From Sphingomonas qomolangmaensis (GTDB lineage: Bacteria; Pseudomonadota; Alphaproteobacteria; Sphingomonadales; Sphingomonadaceae): DNA of 64,000 bases. The translations under genes were made by a program, and so were the position numbers. This document shows positions 57,182 through 64,000 of this stretch, in pieces. The notes below the pieces were generated by a model. The model was not told where the DNA came from. It made no database searches and was given only the letters and a program-made list of their open reading frames with translations. How positions within the stretch are numbered: the first letter of the stretch is position 1; every line of letters begins with the position of its first letter. Location: NCBI RefSeq assembly GCF_024496245.1, contig NZ_CP101740.1, positions 2,541,501 through 2,605,500 on the forward strand, given 5' to 3'.

Positions 57182-58354
57182 TCAGAGGGATTGGCCGGCG
57201 GCGACGCCGCTGGCCCATGCCCACTGAAAATTATAGCCGCCCAGCCACCCGGTGACGTCCACGGCCTCACCGACCCCATACAGACCTTGGACGCGTTTGG
57301 CTTGCATTGTTTGCGATGAGAGCTCGGCGGTGGCGATTCCGCCCGCGGTGACCTCGGCCTTGGCATAGCCTTCGGTGCCGTTGGGGGTGAAGGACCAGGC
57401 CGAAAGCGTGCGTTCGGCCTCGTCGAGGCGGCGGTCGGTGAGCGCCGAGAGTTCATCCGCATGGCCCAGGCGTTCGGCGAGTGTCACCGCGAGTCGTTCG
57501 GGCAATGCCTCGGCGAGTTGGCGCCGGAGCGTCGAGCGCGGTTGCGCGCGCTTGGCCTCGCGCAGCCAGCCCTGCGCGCGCCCGGGGAGAAAATCGATGC
57601 CGACGGGGGTACCATGCTTCCAATAGGACGAGATTTGCAGGATCGCGGGGCCCGAGAGGCCGCGATGGGTGAACAGCGCCGCCTCGCGAAATGCGGTCTT
57701 GCCGGTGCGTGCGACGACGTCGGCGGCGACGCCCGAGAGTTCGCGGAACAGCACATCGTCGCCGCCGAGGGTGAGCGGGACGAGCGCGGGGCGCGGCTCG
57801 ACGACCTTGAGGCCGAAGCGGCGGGCGAGGTCATAGGCGAAGCCGGTGGCACCCATCTTGGGGATCGAAGGCCCGCCGGTGGCGATCACCAGCGCGGGCG
57901 CGTCGTGGACGACGCCGCCCAGCGTCACGCGGAAGCGGCCATCGGCATGGTCGATCGCGCTCGCCGCATGGCCGAGGTGCAGGGCGACGCCGCCGCGCTC
58001 GCATTCGCCGAGCAGCATCTCGACGATCGCCTTGGCCGAGCCATCGCAGAAGAGCTGGCCGAGCGTCTTTTCGTGCCAGCCGATGCCGTGCCGCTCGACT
58101 AAGCTGAGAAAATCCTGCGGGCTGTAGCGCGCGAGCGCCGACTTGGCGAAATGCGGATTGGCCGAGAGAAACCGGTCGGGCGCGGTGTGCAGATTGGTGA
58201 AATTGCAGCGCCCACCGCCCGAGATCAGGATCTTCTTGCCTGGGCGATCGGCGTGATCGACCAGCAGCACGCGCTTGCCGCGCTGGCCGGCGACGGCAGC
58301 GCACATGAGGCCTGCGGCACCGGCACCGAGGATGATCGCGTCATGGGAAGGCAT
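57182..58354 (-). CDS. HI0933/YhiN family NAD(P)/FAD-dependent oxidoreductase
   Basis: A 390-residue flavoprotein: DAIILGAGAAGLMCAAVAGQ at the N-terminus, KKILISGGGRCNFTNL (family signature), and at the end EVTAGGIATAELSSQTMQAK with VGEAVDVTGWLGGYNFQWAW. The ATG at 58354 gives the typical start; one four codons upstream is also possible. The reaction of this widespread family is unknown. It lies downstream of the Trm112 gene with a palindrome between. Confidence 0.93.
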   Translation of the reverse strand: MPSHDAIILGAGAAGLMCAAVAGQRGKRVLLVDHADRPGKKILISGGGRCNFTNLHTAPDRFLSANPHFAKSALARYSPQDFLSLVERHGIGWHEKTLGQLFCDGSAKAIVEMLLGECERGGVALHLGHAASAIDHADGRFRVTLGGVVHDAPALVIATGGPSIPKMGATGFAYDLARRFGLKVVEPRPALVPLTLGGDDVLFRELSGVAADVVARTGKTAFREAALFTHRGLSGPAILQISSYWKHGTPVGIDFLPGRAQGWLREAKRAQPRSTLRRQLAEALPERLAVTLAERLGHADELSALTDRRLDEAERTLSAWSFTPNGTEGYAKAEVTAGGIATAELSSQTMQAKRVQGLYGVGEAVDVTGWLGGYNFQWAWASGVAAGQSL

Positions 58355-58407
58355 GGTCGAGGGCATGGGGGGGCGGGTAGCGGAAATCGGCGGGGTTGGC
58401 GAATGAG

Positions 58408-58513
58408 CTCCCCTCCCGCTTTGCGGGAGGGGCTGGGGGAGGGCTTGTTCGAGGGGGCAGCGCGGCGTTCGTGACACGCCCTCCCCCGACCCCTCCCGCA
58501 AGCGGGAGGGGGG
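58408..58513. repeat. Palindromic intergenic element, family A, copy 5
   Basis: CTCCCCTCCCGCTTTGCGGG on the left and the complement ending CCCGCAAGCGGGAGGGG on the right. It lies in the gap between the HI0933-type gene and the Trm112 gene, both minus strand, and ends 6 bp before the Trm112 stop. Confidence 0.85.
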
Positions 58514-58519
58514 AAGAAG

Positions 58520-58693
58520 CTATTTCGCGATCACTCTTGCTTCCTCGGCCAGCATCACCGGCACCCCATCGCGGATCGGATAGGCAAGCCCCGCCGCCTC
58601 GGACACCAATTCCCCCGCCGCCTCGTCGTAGCGCAGCGGCGTCCGCGTCGCCGGACAGACCAGCACTGACAACAGCCACGGATCGAGGCTCAT
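58520..58693 (-). CDS. Trm112-like protein (UPF0434)
   Basis: A 57-residue protein: [20 protein letters not shown] then [20 protein letters not shown], with a single Cys in LVCPAT where bacterial members often have two CxxC ribs reduced. Eukaryotic Trm112 activates methyltransferases; the bacterial role is unclear. Start 58693 is chosen over 58729. It lies 10 bp after the LON-domain gene on the same strand. Confidence 0.88.
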   Translation of the reverse strand: MSLDPWLLSVLVCPATRTPLRYDEAAGELVSEAAGLAYPIRDGVPVMLAEEARVIAK

Positions 58694-58703
58694 TGCGGCG
58701 ACA

Positions 58704-59312
58704 TCACTGCAGCGTGCCCGCGCCGTCATCGCCTGCGCGCCCGAAGAATTGCATCAGCTGGACGATCAGCTCGGCGCGGTCGTCCAATCGGTCGCTTTCG
58801 AGCAGCGCCTGTTTCGAGGCGACGTCGAACGGTGCGATCTGGGCGATGCCGTTGACCAGGCTTTCGTCGTCGAGTCGGCTGACGGCTTCCCAATCGACCG
58901 CATAGCCCTGGACCTCGGCGAATCGCCGTGCCTCCATCTCGATCGAGGCGCGGCTGCCGAGCGACAATGTTTCGCCCTCGCGCGCGGTTTCGATCTCGGC
59001 CTCGACCTGGCGGAACGACGTGGTGACGTCGAGCTCGCGGATGATGCGGAAGCGCGCGACGCCTTCGAGCACCACGTCGTAGCGCCCGTCCTCGAGCGCT
59101 TCGACATCGATGATCCGGCCGACGCAGCCGACCTCGAACAAGGGCGGCGGATCGCCGGGGCCGCGCGGCTGGACCATGCCGATCCGCCGGTCGCGCGCGA
59201 GCGAATCGCTGATCATCGCGCGATAGCGCGGCTCGAAGATGTGCAGCGGCAGATGCATCCGCGGAAACAGCAGCGCCCCGCCGAGCGGGAAGACCGACAG
59301 GCGGTTGCTCAT
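58704..59312 (-). CDS. stand-alone LON substrate-binding domain protein
   Basis: A 202-residue protein holding only the N-terminal domain of Lon: [40 protein letters not shown], and [20 protein letters not shown]. It has no AAA or protease part. Such proteins are common in alphaproteobacteria and have unknown function. The ATG at 59312 overlaps the thioredoxin stop (ATGA). Confidence 0.93.
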   Translation of the reverse strand: MSNRLSVFPLGGALLFPRMHLPLHIFEPRYRAMISDSLARDRRIGMVQPRGPGDPPPLFEVGCVGRIIDVEALEDGRYDVVLEGVARFRIIRELDVTTSFRQVEAEIETAREGETLSLGSRASIEMEARRFAEVQGYAVDWEAVSRLDDESLVNGIAQIAPFDVASKQALLESDRLDDRAELIVQLMQFFGRAGDDGAGTLQ

Positions 59313-60259
59313 CCGAACAGGATCGCCGACAGGCGGCGGCGCTGCGACGAGACCCAGGGGTCCTCGAGCCCGACGACCTCGAACAATTTGAGCAAACGCT
59401 GGCGCGCCGCGCCGTCGCTCCATTCGCGATCGGCGGCGACGATGTGGAGCAGGTGATCGGCGGCGGCGTCGCGTTCGCCCGCCGCCATCTGCCCGCCCGC
59501 GAGTTCGTAGCGCAGTGCGTGATCGTCGGGATTGGCCGCGACCTGCGCCTCGAGCCCCGAAAGATCGTCGACCGGGGTCGCCTCGCGCGCCAGCGCCAGC
59601 GCCGATCTGGCGCGGGCGATCGCGGGCGCCTTGGCGGCTTCCTCGGGCAGCGCGGCGATCGCCGCCTCGGCCTCGTCATGGCGCCCTGCGGCGACCAGCG
59701 CGCGGACCTGGCCCGAGGCGACCGCGGGATGATCGGGGACCATCTGCGCCAATTGGTCGAACAGCGACAATGCGCGGTCGGCATCGCCCGCGGCGAGCGC
59801 TTCCTCGCCCATCGCGATCAGCGGTTCGAGTTCGGCTTCCTGGTCGGCGCTCTCGCTCTGGATCGGCAATTGCGCGAGCAGCTGGTCGAGCATCGCCTTC
59901 AGCTGCGATTCGGTGCGCGCAGGCGTCAGATCGGCGATCGGCTGGCCCTGGAACATCGCATAGACCGTCGGCACCGATCGCACCTGGAATTGCGCGGCGA
60001 TGAACTTGTTCTCGTCGATGTCGAGCTTGGCGAGCACCACGCCCTTGTCGGCATAGGCGGTCGACACCTTGTCGATCACCGGGCCGAGCGCCTTGCACGG
60101 CCCGCACCAGGATGCGGTGAAATAGACGATCACCAGCGCGTTCATCGAGGGTTCGACGACGTCGCGGCGGAAGGTTTCGACGGCTTCCTTGTCGGCGGCG
60201 GTCATTCCAAGCGTGGCCAAGTCGGGCTTCCTTGCGGATGTTTCGGGTCGATCCCTCAT
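59309..60259 (-). CDS. thioredoxin-TPR fusion protein (CnoX/YbbN-like co-chaperone)
   Basis: A 316-residue protein: a thioredoxin domain near 55-140 with the active site FTASWCGPCKALGPVIDKVS and cis-Pro in RSVPTVYAMF, then a helical TPR-like region (AMGEEALAAGDADRALSLFD; ALRYELAGGQMAAGERDAAA). This is the architecture of CnoX, which protects client proteins from over-oxidation and hands them to GroEL/DnaK. The start at 60259 is preferred, though a TTG about 11 codons later (LATLGMTAADKEA) is also plausible. Confidence 0.92.
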   Translation of the reverse strand: MRDRPETSARKPDLATLGMTAADKEAVETFRRDVVEPSMNALVIVYFTASWCGPCKALGPVIDKVSTAYADKGVVLAKLDIDENKFIAAQFQVRSVPTVYAMFQGQPIADLTPARTESQLKAMLDQLLAQLPIQSESADQEAELEPLIAMGEEALAAGDADRALSLFDQLAQMVPDHPAVASGQVRALVAAGRHDEAEAAIAALPEEAAKAPAIARARSALALAREATPVDDLSGLEAQVAANPDDHALRYELAGGQMAAGERDAAADHLLHIVAADREWSDGAARQRLLKLFEVVGLEDPWVSSQRRRLSAILFG

Positions 60260-60395
60260 GTGGGCGTTTTGCGGCGGCAGGCCAACCCCCGTCGAAAAGC
60301 CGCAGCCGGGGGGTTGCCGCATCCGAAACAGGGTGCTAGTGGCCGCCGCCTTGACCAGACACGCGGGCTTGCCGCTGTCGGGTCGAAGCGCCAGA

Positions 60396-60470
60396 GCGGG
60401 CGTAGCTCAGGGGTAGAGCACAACCTTGCCAAGGTTGGGGTCGAGGGTTCGAATCCCTTCGCCCGCTCCA
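60396..60470 (+). tRNA. tRNA-Gly (anticodon GCC)
   Basis: A full cloverleaf of 75 nt including the encoded CCA. The acceptor stem is GCGGGCG with CGCCCGC, the D arm TAGCTCAGGGGTAGAGCA, the anticodon stem-loop CAACC-TTGCCAA-GGTTG with anticodon GCC at 60428-60430, and the T arm GAGGGTTCGAATCCCTT. It reads GGC and GGT codons. No canonical terminator with a T-run directly after it is seen. Confidence 0.98.
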
Positions 60471-60560
60471 GCGACTTGATCGATACATCGATAGGGTTGC
60501 TGCCGACCGTCGGGATGACGGTCGCCGCCGAGGCGTGCGGGTTTTTTCGGGAAATGCTCC

Positions 60561-60581
60561 TTCTTCTTCTTCTTCTTCTTC
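60561..60581. repeat. (TTC)7 microsatellite
   Basis: Seven perfect TTC units directly before a family A element, in the 303-bp gap between the tRNA and the ferredoxin reductase gene. It is unusual in such GC-rich DNA and may vary in copy number. Confidence 0.8.
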
Positions 60582-60584
60582 AAT

Positions 60585-60704
60585 CCTCCCCCGCCAGGGG
60601 GAGGGGGACCGCGCAGCGGTGGAGGGGGAGGACCCGAGCGAGTCGTTGGGAGTCCTCCCCCTCCACCATGCTGCGCATGGTTCCCCTCCCCCTGGCGGGG
60701 GAGG
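60585..60704. repeat. Palindromic intergenic element, family A subtype 2, copy before the ferredoxin reductase gene
   Basis: CCTCCCCCGCCAGGGGGAGG on the left and the complement ending CCTGGCGGGGGAGG on the right, with GCGCAGC/GCTGCGC inner stems. It matches the copy at 52387-52506 arm for arm. It ends 69 bp upstream of the reductase ATG. Confidence 0.85.
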
Positions 60705-60773
60705 AAAGTGGTTCGCCCCTCCCTATCGCTGCGGTCTCCGCGCCTTTAGACGTCTCCTCCTTCAGGAGGATCG

Positions 60774-62006
60774 ATGCGACTCGAAGGCGACACGGCGGAC
60801 ATTGTGATCGTGGGGACCGGGCATGGTGGGGCGGCGTGCGCGATCGCGCTGCGGCAAGGCGGGTTTGCGGGATCGATCGTGATGGTCGGCGACGAGGCCG
60901 AGCTTCCCTATGAGCGCCCGCCCTTGTCGAAGGACTATCTGAGCGGCGAGCGCGCGTTCGAGCGGTTGCTGATTCGCCCGGCGGCGTTCTGGGCCGAGCG
61001 CGACGTCGCGTTTCGCTTGTCGACCCGGGTCGTCGCGGTCGATCCGGCGGCGCATCGGCTGACGACGCAGGCGGGCGAGACGATCGGCTATCGCCAGCTG
61101 ATCTGGGCGACCGGCGGCGCGCCGCGGCGGTTGAGCTGCGCAGGCGGCGATCTCGCCGGCGTCCACACCGTTCGCACGCGCGCCGATGCCGACCGAATGA
61201 TGGCCGAGCTGCCGCACGTCGCGCGCGCGGTGGTCGTGGGGGGCGGCTATATCGGGCTCGAGGCCGCGGCGGTGCTCGCCAAGGCGGGCAAGCAGGTGGT
61301 GTTGGTCGAGGCGCTCGATCGCGTGCTCGCGCGGGTGGCGGGCGAGCCGCTGTCGCGATTCTTCGAGGCCGAGCATCGCGCGCATGGCGTCGACATCCGA
61401 CTGAACAGTGCGGTCGACTGCATCGTCGGCGAGGATCGGGTCACCGGGGTGCGGCTTGCCGATGGCGAAGTGCTGCCCGCCAATCTGGTGGTGGTAGGCA
61501 TCGGCATCGTCCCCGCGGTCGAGCCGTTGCTGGCGGCGGGCGCGGCGGGCGGCAACGGGGTGGCGATCGATTCGCAGGGGCGGACCTCGCTGCCCGACAT
61601 CTTCGCGCTGGGCGATTGCGCGCTGCATCCCAACGGCTTTGCCGGCGGCGAAGTGCGGCTCGAATCGGTGCAGAACGCCAACGACCAGGCGACGGTGGTT
61701 GCGCGGACGATCCTGGGCATCCCCGCCGCCTATGATTCGGTGCCCTGGTTCTGGTCGAACCAGTACGACCTGAAATTGCAGACCGTCGGGATTTCGGCGG
61801 GGCATGACGAAGCGATCCTGCGCGGCGATCCTGCGAGCCGGAGTTTTTCGGTGGTGTATCTGCGCGAAGGCCGGGTGATCGCGCTCGATTGCGTCAATGC
61901 GGTGCGCGACTATGTCCAGGGGCGCAAATTGGTGGTCGAGCAGGCGCGTCCGCCGCGCGAGCAGCTTGCCGATGCCGCGGTGCCGCTCAAGGCGCTCGCC
62001 GCCTGA
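60774..62006 (+). CDS. ferredoxin/rubredoxin-type NAD(P)H reductase (FAD)
   Basis: A 410-residue class II flavoprotein reductase: FAD motif [43 protein letters not shown] motif [32 protein letters not shown] and the C-terminal [15 protein letters not shown], all typical of putidaredoxin/terpredoxin/rhodocoxin reductases. It would feed electrons to a [2Fe-2S] ferredoxin of a cytochrome P450 or dioxygenase, but no such partner is in the window. Confidence 0.93.
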   Translation: MRLEGDTADIVIVGTGHGGAACAIALRQGGFAGSIVMVGDEAELPYERPPLSKDYLSGERAFERLLIRPAAFWAERDVAFRLSTRVVAVDPAAHRLTTQAGETIGYRQLIWATGGAPRRLSCAGGDLAGVHTVRTRADADRMMAELPHVARAVVVGGGYIGLEAAAVLAKAGKQVVLVEALDRVLARVAGEPLSRFFEAEHRAHGVDIRLNSAVDCIVGEDRVTGVRLADGEVLPANLVVVGIGIVPAVEPLLAAGAAGGNGVAIDSQGRTSLPDIFALGDCALHPNGFAGGEVRLESVQNANDQATVVARTILGIPAAYDSVPWFWSNQYDLKLQTVGISAGHDEAILRGDPASRSFSVVYLREGRVIALDCVNAVRDYVQGRKLVVEQARPPREQLADAAVPLKALAA

Positions 62007-62061
62007 GCTTCGGGCGCAATCTTCGGGTCGTCCGGCCGCCGGGCCATGCTAATCCTGCGCG

Positions 62062-62865
62062 ATGACCAACGCCCTGATTCGCGCCGGCATCGGCGGCTGG
62101 ACCTATGAACCCTGGCGCGGCGGAGTCTTTTATCCCGAGGGGCTCGTCCAGAAGCGCGAGCTCGACTATGCCGCGTCGAAGCTGACCGCGATCGAGATCA
62201 ACGGCACCTATTATTCGAGCTTCAAGCCCGCCTCGTTCGCGGGCTGGGCCAAGGCGGTGCCAGACGGCTTCGTGTTTGCGGTGAAGGCGTCGCGCTACAC
62301 CACCAATCGCAAGGTCTTGGCCGAGGCGGGCGAATCGATCGGCAAGTTCCTGGGGCAGGGGCTGACCGAGCTCGGCGACCGGCTGGGGCCGATCCTGTGG
62401 CAGTTCATGGCGACCAAGAAGTTCGATGCCGATGATTTCGGCGCGTTCCTCAAGCTGCTGCCCGCCGCGCACGACGGGGTGGCGCTGCGCCATGCGGTGC
62501 AGGTGCGGCACGAAAGCTTCCACGTCGCCGAATTCGTCGCGATGGCGCGCGCGGCGGGGGTAGCGATCGTCTATGCCGATTCGGCGGAGTATCCGGCGAT
62601 CGCCGATGTGACCGGCGATTTCGTCTATGCGCGGCTCGAAAATGCCGAGGAGCGGTTTGTGGCCGGCTATGCGCCGACCGCGCTCGATCGCTGGGCCGAG
62701 GTGGCGCGCGAATGGGCGTCGGGCCGGCAGCCCAAGGGGCTTCCCTATGCGAGCGACGTGGCGGCGCCGAAGCAGCCGCGCGACACCTTCGTCTTCATGA
62801 TCAACGGTGCCAAGGAGCGCGCCCCCGCCGCGGCGATGGCGTTGCTCGAGCGGCTGGACGGCTAG
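62062..62865 (+). CDS. DUF72 family protein
   Basis: A 267-residue TIM-barrel-like protein: IRAGIGGWTYEPWRGGVFYP, YYSSFKPASFAGWAKAVPDG, FVFAVKASRYTTNRK, and FVYARLENAEERFVAG. These are DUF72 (YecE/YunF) signatures. The family is linked to stress and perhaps nucleotide or sugar chemistry but has no settled activity. It lies 55 bp downstream of the reductase, same strand. Confidence 0.9.
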   Translation: MTNALIRAGIGGWTYEPWRGGVFYPEGLVQKRELDYAASKLTAIEINGTYYSSFKPASFAGWAKAVPDGFVFAVKASRYTTNRKVLAEAGESIGKFLGQGLTELGDRLGPILWQFMATKKFDADDFGAFLKLLPAAHDGVALRHAVQVRHESFHVAEFVAMARAAGVAIVYADSAEYPAIADVTGDFVYARLENAEERFVAGYAPTALDRWAEVAREWASGRQPKGLPYASDVAAPKQPRDTFVFMINGAKERAPAAAMALLERLDG

Positions 62866-62920
62866 CCGACCGGACCCTTTGGCGGGGTCGGCGGTTGTCG
62901 CGGCTCCGAATAGCAGGAGA

Positions 62921-63862
62921 ATGAAGATCCTTAGGCTGCAGCAGATCGTCATCGAAATCGCCGAGGAAATTGCCGACAAGGCCGCCGAGATCGAAGGCGC
63001 AGCCGATGCCAAGGTCGAGGGCGAGGCGCCGGGCGGGTTCGGCATCGCGGTGGCGACGATCGACGGCGAGGTCGTATCGGCGGGCGAGGCGGCGACCCAG
63101 TTCCCGCTGCAGAGCATATCGAAGGTGTTCGCGCTCGAACTGGCGCTGTGCGCGCTGGGCGACAAGGTGTTCGAGCGTGTGGGGCGCGAGCCTTCGGGCG
63201 ATCCGTTCAACTCGATCATTGATCTCGAAAAGACCTCGGGGCTGCCGCGCAATCCGTTCGTCAACGCCGGCGCGCTGGCGGTGGTCGATATCCTGGTCGA
63301 GGAGCTTTCGGCCAAGAAACAGTCCGAAGCCGTCGTCGAATTCGTGCGGCGCCAGGCGGGGCTCGATAGCGTCGAACTCAATGACGAGGTGATGGCGTCG
63401 GAGCATGAGGGCGGCGACCTCAACCGCGCGATCATGAGCTTCATGCGGCATCACGGCAATTTCCACTCGCCGATCGACGAGGTGATGGAAGCCTATGTGA
63501 AGCAATGCGCGTTCCTGATCGATTGCGCGGGGCTGGCGCGCGCCGGGCTGTTCCTGGCGCATACCCGCCGCTCGCCCGACGACGAGAAGGCCGATGCCAA
63601 GGCGCAGCGGATGCGCAAGGTGCTCGCGCTGATGATGACCTGCGGCCATTATGACGGATCGGGCGACTTCGCGCTGCGTGTCGGCCTGCCCGCCAAGAGC
63701 GGCGTCGGCGGCGGGATACTGGCGGTGGTGCCCGAGATCGCATCGGTCGCGGTATGGTCGCCGAACCTGGATCAGCATGGCAATTCGATGCTGGGGGTGC
63801 GCGGGCTCGAGATGCTGGCGTATCGGACGGGATGGTCGGTGTTCGGGCCGCCGATCGAGTAG
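62921..63862 (+). CDS. glsA: glutaminase (serine beta-lactamase-like fold)
   Basis: Hydrolyses glutamine to glutamate and ammonia. The 313-residue protein has the catalytic SxxK in FPLQSISKVFALELALCALG, with NPFVNAGALAVVDIL, AFLIDCAGLARAGLFLAHTR and VGGGILAVVPEIASVAVWSP. A strong ribosome site (CAGGAGA) sits directly before ATG 62921, which rules out the longer upstream reading that overlaps DUF72. Confidence 0.96.
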   Translation: MKILRLQQIVIEIAEEIADKAAEIEGAADAKVEGEAPGGFGIAVATIDGEVVSAGEAATQFPLQSISKVFALELALCALGDKVFERVGREPSGDPFNSIIDLEKTSGLPRNPFVNAGALAVVDILVEELSAKKQSEAVVEFVRRQAGLDSVELNDEVMASEHEGGDLNRAIMSFMRHHGNFHSPIDEVMEAYVKQCAFLIDCAGLARAGLFLAHTRRSPDDEKADAKAQRMRKVLALMMTCGHYDGSGDFALRVGLPAKSGVGGGILAVVPEIASVAVWSPNLDQHGNSMLGVRGLEMLAYRTGWSVFGPPIE

Positions 63863-63971
63863 GGGGCGACAGGGTGCTATATCTGAAATAGCGCGGAGTG
63901 ACCGAAACGCCGCTTGGGCCCTAGTGGCACAAAGAATTTGCTTCACGCAGGTCCGTGCCAGCAAAACAAGG

Positions 63972-64000
63972 ATGTCCAAGCACCCGATCAAGGGCCGGGC
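63972..64000 (+). CDS. possible start of a gene running off the window
   Basis: ATG at 63972 opens MSKHPIKGRA, preceded by a weak purine-rich AAGG. Only 9 codons are visible before the window ends, so identity cannot be judged. The 110 bp between glsA and this point hold no other supported feature. Confidence 0.2.

Noticed and set aside
60505..60547. An intrinsic terminator after tRNA-Gly
   Set aside because: A 7-bp hairpin (60505-60523) and a T-run (60542-60547) exist, but they are separated by 18 bp, so they do not form a standard terminator.

Overview
The window is about 64 kb of high-GC chromosomal DNA from an alphaproteobacterium, most likely a member of the Sphingomonadaceae (Sphingomonas or a close relative). 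The evidence is the gene order (hemE-hemJ-rho-mnmE-mnmG, plsX-fabH-ihfA-merR, crtY-crtI-LOG-crtB), HemJ-type haem synthesis, a class I lysyl-tRNA synthetase, a GTTC-N7-GTTC LexA operator, a stand-alone T3PKS operon and alphaproteobacterial families such as DUF1489, DUF1491, DUF6489 and MmcB. It is ordinary core chromosome: no prophage, insertion sequence, CRISPR array or plasmid gene was seen.

Layout. Positions 1-7250 carry mnmG (cut by the window edge), mnmE, a DUF6489 gene, rho, hemJ and hemE on the minus strand, with one plus-strand dienelactone hydrolase. A perfect 16-bp parS palindrome lies between mnmG and mnmE. Positions 7251-7538, between hemE and a DUF299 kinase gene, are the probable replication origin: this is the location of the Caulobacter origin, the flanking genes diverge, and DnaA-like boxes and an inverted repeat are present. 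Positions 7539-14496 are leading-strand housekeeping genes (DUF299 kinase, maf, aroE, coaE, dnaQ, hpf, ptsN, thioesterase, DUF1491, cell-wall hydrolase, SOS-controlled mmcB). Positions 14653-19712 carry a periplasmic ankyrin protein, a Sco1-type lipoprotein, two small conserved genes, a PBP1A-type peptidoglycan synthase and msrB.

Positions 19717-23292 form the most interesting metabolic locus: a type III polyketide synthase, a methyltransferase and an FAD oxidoreductase in an overlapping operon, beside a PmtA-like phospholipid methyltransferase. Next come an MFS exporter, a CDC48/VCP-like double AAA ATPase preceded by an orphan intrinsic terminator, a LysR regulator, a peptidyl-prolyl isomerase, MgtE, DUF1489, DNA polymerase IV, CsbD and MsrA. 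Positions 33425-40806 hold an aspartate-type aminotransferase, a PabB-PabC fusion, an MBL hydrolase, a MAPEG protein and the rpmF-plsX-fabH-ihfA-merR cluster. Positions 40775-50631 hold an ABC1 kinase, a SixA-like phosphatase, a DinG-type helicase, a bestrophin, class I LysRS and YdbS/YdbT PH-domain proteins. Positions 50729-55158 are the carotenoid genes crtB, LOG, crtI and crtY, enough to make beta-carotene from geranylgeranyl-PP. The last part has a DEAD-box helicase, an HI0933-type flavoprotein, a Trm112-LON-thioredoxin run, tRNA-Gly(GCC), a ferredoxin reductase, DUF72 and glutaminase.

At least fifteen intergenic palindromic elements in several sequence families are scattered through the window. 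All six convergent gene junctions that have room for one contain one, which suggests that they act as bidirectional transcript ends.
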